Assembly (NCBI GenBank): GCA_021155195.1
Contig: JAJNPV010000042.1
Span: 930,001 to 994,000 of the forward strand
Direction: 5' to 3'
Origin: Ohtaekwangia sp.
GTDB lineage: Bacteria; Bacteroidota; Bacteroidia; Cytophagales; Cyclobacteriaceae
DNA length: 64,000 nucleotides
The notes under the pieces were generated by a model, which did no database searches, was not told where the DNA came from, and was given only the letters and a program-made list of their open reading frames with translations. Made by a program: the position numbers and the translations under genes. How positions within the stretch are numbered: the stretch's first letter is position 1; each line of letters begins with the position of its first letter. Shown here in pieces: positions 61,927 through 64,000 of this stretch.

Positions 61927-61946
61927 TTCGAGTACAAAATTTATAG

Positions 61947-61979
61947 AGCCCCGTTCTAAAATTAGAGCGGGGCTTTTTT
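61947..61979 (+). terminator. Terminator of the infC-rpmI-rplT operon
   Basis: agccccgttct and agagcggggct pair over 11 bp (one G-U) around aaaatt, followed by six T. Confidence 0.93.
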
Positions 61980-61989
61980 ACTTTAGAGC

Positions 61990-62181
61990 ATGTCACGATC
62001 AAAAAAGATATTTGTTTTGGTGGGAGTAATTTTCCTAGTGTCACTCATGTACTTCAGTTATGACATTAGTTCACGCACTACTTTTCCGGGTTCAAAGCCA
62101 CAGCTTCCTGAAAGGCTAAAGAAGCAGTTTTTGAAGACAGATACTGTTGCTAAAGATTCTATTTCGGCTACTCAACGCTAA
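61990..62181 (+). CDS. Small single-pass membrane protein
   Basis: Protein of 63 residues with one N-terminal membrane helix (about 7-25) and a charged soluble tail (PERLKKQFLKTDTVAKDS). I do not recognise a named family, and no function is proposed. It begins 10 bp after the rplT terminator. A weaker hairpin with a T-rich end at 62288-62328 could end its transcript. Confidence 0.6.
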   Translation: MSRSKKIFVLVGVIFLVSLMYFSYDISSRTTFPGSKPQLPERLKKQFLKTDTVAKDSISATQR

Positions 62182-62287
62182 TTTTGGCAATTCGCCAGTT
62201 TTATAATCCTTCAATCGGATGCCCGTTTGGTAGTTTATGGGGTGCGCTTACATTTACATCAGATTAAAGCCAACTATAGACAAGATT

Positions 62288-62328
62288 ATCCCCCGGGGTC
62301 AAGGACTTTGGGGGATTTTCTTTTTTAG
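62288..62328 (+). terminator. Probable terminator after the small membrane protein gene
   Basis: atccccc and gggggat form a 7-bp stem with a 15-nt loop, followed by ttttctttttt. It lies 107 bp past the stop. Confidence 0.65.
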
Positions 62329-62894
62329 ACCTCCCATCTAAGGCTTTTGAGTAAATCGTCTAGCCAAACCACTTTTAAGGTGTTTTTCAATTACCCCTCA
62401 CTTTAAGCGAAGTATTTTCATTCAAGCACTTCAATTAGTTCCTTCAAAATTAAATCTGGTAAACACGAAGGGCATGAGGAACCTTAGCTTATCTATTCTC
62501 TTTTTTTTGGAAGACAGAGATCAGCATTCCTTAATCCAGAAATAATACTTGGTCGGAAAAGTAGTATAAATTAACTGTAGCAAAGCCCTTGCTTCTTTAA
62601 TTTCTACCGGGCACCCATTCAATTTTTAATAGAGTGGCTAACCTTACGAGTCATCGGATGCTCATCGGCTAACAGAATTTTGGTTAGTGTAATTATTGCC
62701 ATGTGTAATATTTCTAATTGATCTTGTCGGATTCTATTTTACAACACCAAGATTATAAACAGGTTATTAAACTCTATAACATAGAAATAGGCATGAAAAA
62801 TAACGTATGAATTATGCCGATATAGAAATATTTTATTATTAAAAAAGAAAATAAATTTACACAGTCTACGGATCCTTCAATTACTTCATAGTTT
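62329..62894. other. Gene-poor stretch with a response-regulator fragment
   Basis: About 570 bp without an intact gene. A minus-strand fragment of a response regulator lies at 62619-62702. The rest is AT-rich and holds nothing else I recognise. Confidence 0.6.
62619..62702 (-). pseudogene. N-terminal fragment of a response regulator
   Basis: From ATG 62702 the minus strand reads MAIITLTKILLADEHPMTRK and then VSHSIKN before a stop. ILLADEHPMTRK closely resembles the N-terminus of NarL/LuxR-type receiver domains (ILLADDHPxxRxG), with the acidic pair present. The remaining receiver and DNA-binding domain are absent. It is either a relic or a chance short frame; the match is too specific for chance in my view. 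Confidence 0.5.
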
Positions 62895-63320
62895 ATGCTA
62901 ACAAAACGCGCAAAATTTCTAATGGTAGGAATCGCTGTGATCTTATTCACAGGTTACAGTATTCATGCTCAAGATTTATCAAAGAGTAAAATTCAATGGA
63001 ATTCGAATAAATTTATTGATCTATTGTCTAACGATATAATTAATAAATCAGTCCAGTTCATTACTTATGATAACACTAAGATAGAATGGATTCAAAAAAA
63101 TGGGAGTATTGTCTATTCGTTTAAAATTATTTCAATAAATGGTAATTGGAGTGATGTAAATACTAACGGAAGTATTTCGTTCGGTGTAGCATTTGATGGT
63201 ATTACAGGAAGTTTTTCTTTTTCTAGAATAGATGATGTAATAAAAATTAGACTTGATTTAAAAGGAGGTGCTGGAGATATAAAGAATGAATATACTATTA
63301 CTAATGCGGAAACCTTATAA
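62895..63320 (+). CDS. Small secreted protein ahead of an Ig-like/Rhs-type gene
   Basis: Exported protein of 141 residues with signal peptide (about 1-25, ending SIHAQ). The mature part (WNSNKFIDLLSNDIINKSVQ, VYSFKIISINGNWSDVN) is beta-rich, of a kind I cannot name. The region is very AT-rich. Only 2 bp separate it from the following large gene, so the two are expressed together. It could be a partner or folding helper of that protein; this is inference. Confidence 0.7.
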   Translation: MLTKRAKFLMVGIAVILFTGYSIHAQDLSKSKIQWNSNKFIDLLSNDIINKSVQFITYDNTKIEWIQKNGSIVYSFKIISINGNWSDVNTNGSISFGVAFDGITGSFSFSRIDDVIKIRLDLKGGAGDIKNEYTITNAETL

Positions 63321-63322
63321 AA

Positions 63323-64000
63323 ATGAAAAGAGTTTTAGTGATTACGTTCTTTATCATTCTGGTAAAGCCATCTTTTTCTCAAATCAATGGTCAGTCTCCA
63401 GTCAATCAAAACTCATCGTGGACTTATACATATCTTGATGACGCTATATACCCTAGCTATGAGTGGGAAGTAAGTAATGGATACGTCTCATCTTATAGTC
63501 GGAGTGGGATTACGTATTCAGCTACTATTTATTGGACAACGTCTGGATCAGCTACAATTAACTTCAAAGTTGGGGGTTCAGCCATTGCTACCGGATCAGT
63601 AACAGTTAATTGTTCTGCTCCTCCTAATCCAGGGGTTACCATTCTAGTAGGGAGTAATTCATGTGGCGATAAGCTGCTTTCCTATTCTGGAACTCCACCT
63701 GCTAATGTTTCATGGTATTGGCAAACGGTAGCAGGAGGAACGAATACTTCAAACAGTACTGGCAGTTATTATGCTACAACCCCCGGAATAAACACCTATT
63801 ACCTTAGAGCTAAAGCAGATGGAGGAAGCTGTTGGAGTAAAGGTTCTTCCTCGGTAAGCGTTACCATCAATTCAATCCCTGGCGCTGCCGGTGGAAGCGC
63901 AAATCCTTCAACCCTTTGCGGAACAGGAACAGCATCGTTAGTTGGATCTGGAGTGGTAGGAGGCGAGGGCTATCACTGGTATGATGTTGCCTCTGGTGGA
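63323..64000 (+). CDS. Large secreted protein with Ig-like modules (partial, Rhs-type start)
   Basis: Open frame of 226 codons that continues past the window edge. A signal peptide (MKRVLVITFFIILVKPSFSQ) is followed by an Ig-like module, then repeats such as VSWYWQTVAGGTNTSNSTGS, TYYLRAKADGGSCWSKGSSS, and LCGTGTASLVGSGVVGGEGY followed by HWYDVASGG. This module series is, to my knowledge, found at the front of very large Bacteroidota RHS/YD-repeat or adhesin proteins. The C-terminus and any toxin, RHS core or sorting domain lie outside the window. Confidence 0.75.
   Translation, partial: MKRVLVITFFIILVKPSFSQINGQSPVNQNSSWTYTYLDDAIYPSYEWEVSNGYVSSYSRSGITYSATIYWTTSGSATINFKVGGSAIATGSVTVNCSAPPNPGVTILVGSNSCGDKLLSYSGTPPANVSWYWQTVAGGTNTSNSTGSYYATTPGINTYYLRAKADGGSCWSKGSSSVSVTINSIPGAAGGSANPSTLCGTGTASLVGSGVVGGEGYHWYDVASGG

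Overview
The window looks like a chromosomal segment of a Bacteroidota bacterium, most likely of the order Cytophagales; this is inference from gene content. The evidence is a giant surface protein ending in a type B (CHU_C-like) type IX secretion sorting domain, a DUF5686 outer-membrane protein with a carboxypeptidase-regulatory-like front end, a histone-H1-like Hc1 protein, a sphingolipid/sulfonolipid-type acyltransferase, start sites without Shine-Dalgarno sequences, and promoter-like TTG-N18-20-TAnnTTTG motifs. DNA is AT-rich (about 40% G+C by eye). I found no rRNA, tRNA, CRISPR array, insertion sequence or prophage.

1-7.7 kb: pyrophosphatase and a heptosyltransferase-like GT9 enzyme face a minus-strand run (CPBP membrane protein, Maf pyrophosphatase, DUF1015, biotin carboxylase). 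The acyl-CoA:amino-acid acyltransferase and a small Hc1 protein follow, closed by a clear terminator. 7.7-12.1 kb: a 0.4 kb gene-free stretch, then a 1321-residue secreted BspA-like protein. 12.1-24.8 kb: a three-gene DUF1801/SRPBCC/VOC operon, then minus-strand housekeeping genes (dapA, ligA, rsmE, an acyl-CoA-binding protein, citrate synthase, a prohibitin, a lysine-rich histone-like protein, mnmE), ending in an mntR-mntH type metal operon with operator-like palindromes over its promoter.

24.8-37 kb: GT4 glycosyltransferase, dapD, DUF3108, mscL, 3-hydroxyacyl-CoA dehydrogenase, a sterol desaturase-like enzyme, small membrane proteins, then topoisomerase IV parE-parC. 37-48 kb is the most plastic part. 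It has an orphan AT-rich gene, a truncated copy of a DUF2071 gene lying 4.6 kb before its intact copy, a pair of DUF3857/transglutaminase-like secreted proteins between the copies (one with the triad, one without), a deleted relic of another local gene, and a NYN-LOTUS RNA-associated protein.

48-60 kb: envelope and secreted proteins (OmpA-like, M16 and M15 peptidases, GH1 glycosidase, SanA-like, DUF5686) and a TrmH-type methyltransferase. 58.6-61.9 kb is the classic translation cluster thrS-infC-rpmI-rplT, with an unusual structured spacer ahead of rplT. The last 2 kb hold a gene-poor stretch with a response-regulator fragment and the start of a large secreted Ig-like/Rhs-type protein that runs off the window, preceded by a small secreted partner.

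The points I would follow first are the two clamp-binding-like peptides in the ParC tail, the duplication-flanked transglutaminase pair, the rplT leader with mutually exclusive pairings, and the truncated Rhs-like locus at the right edge.
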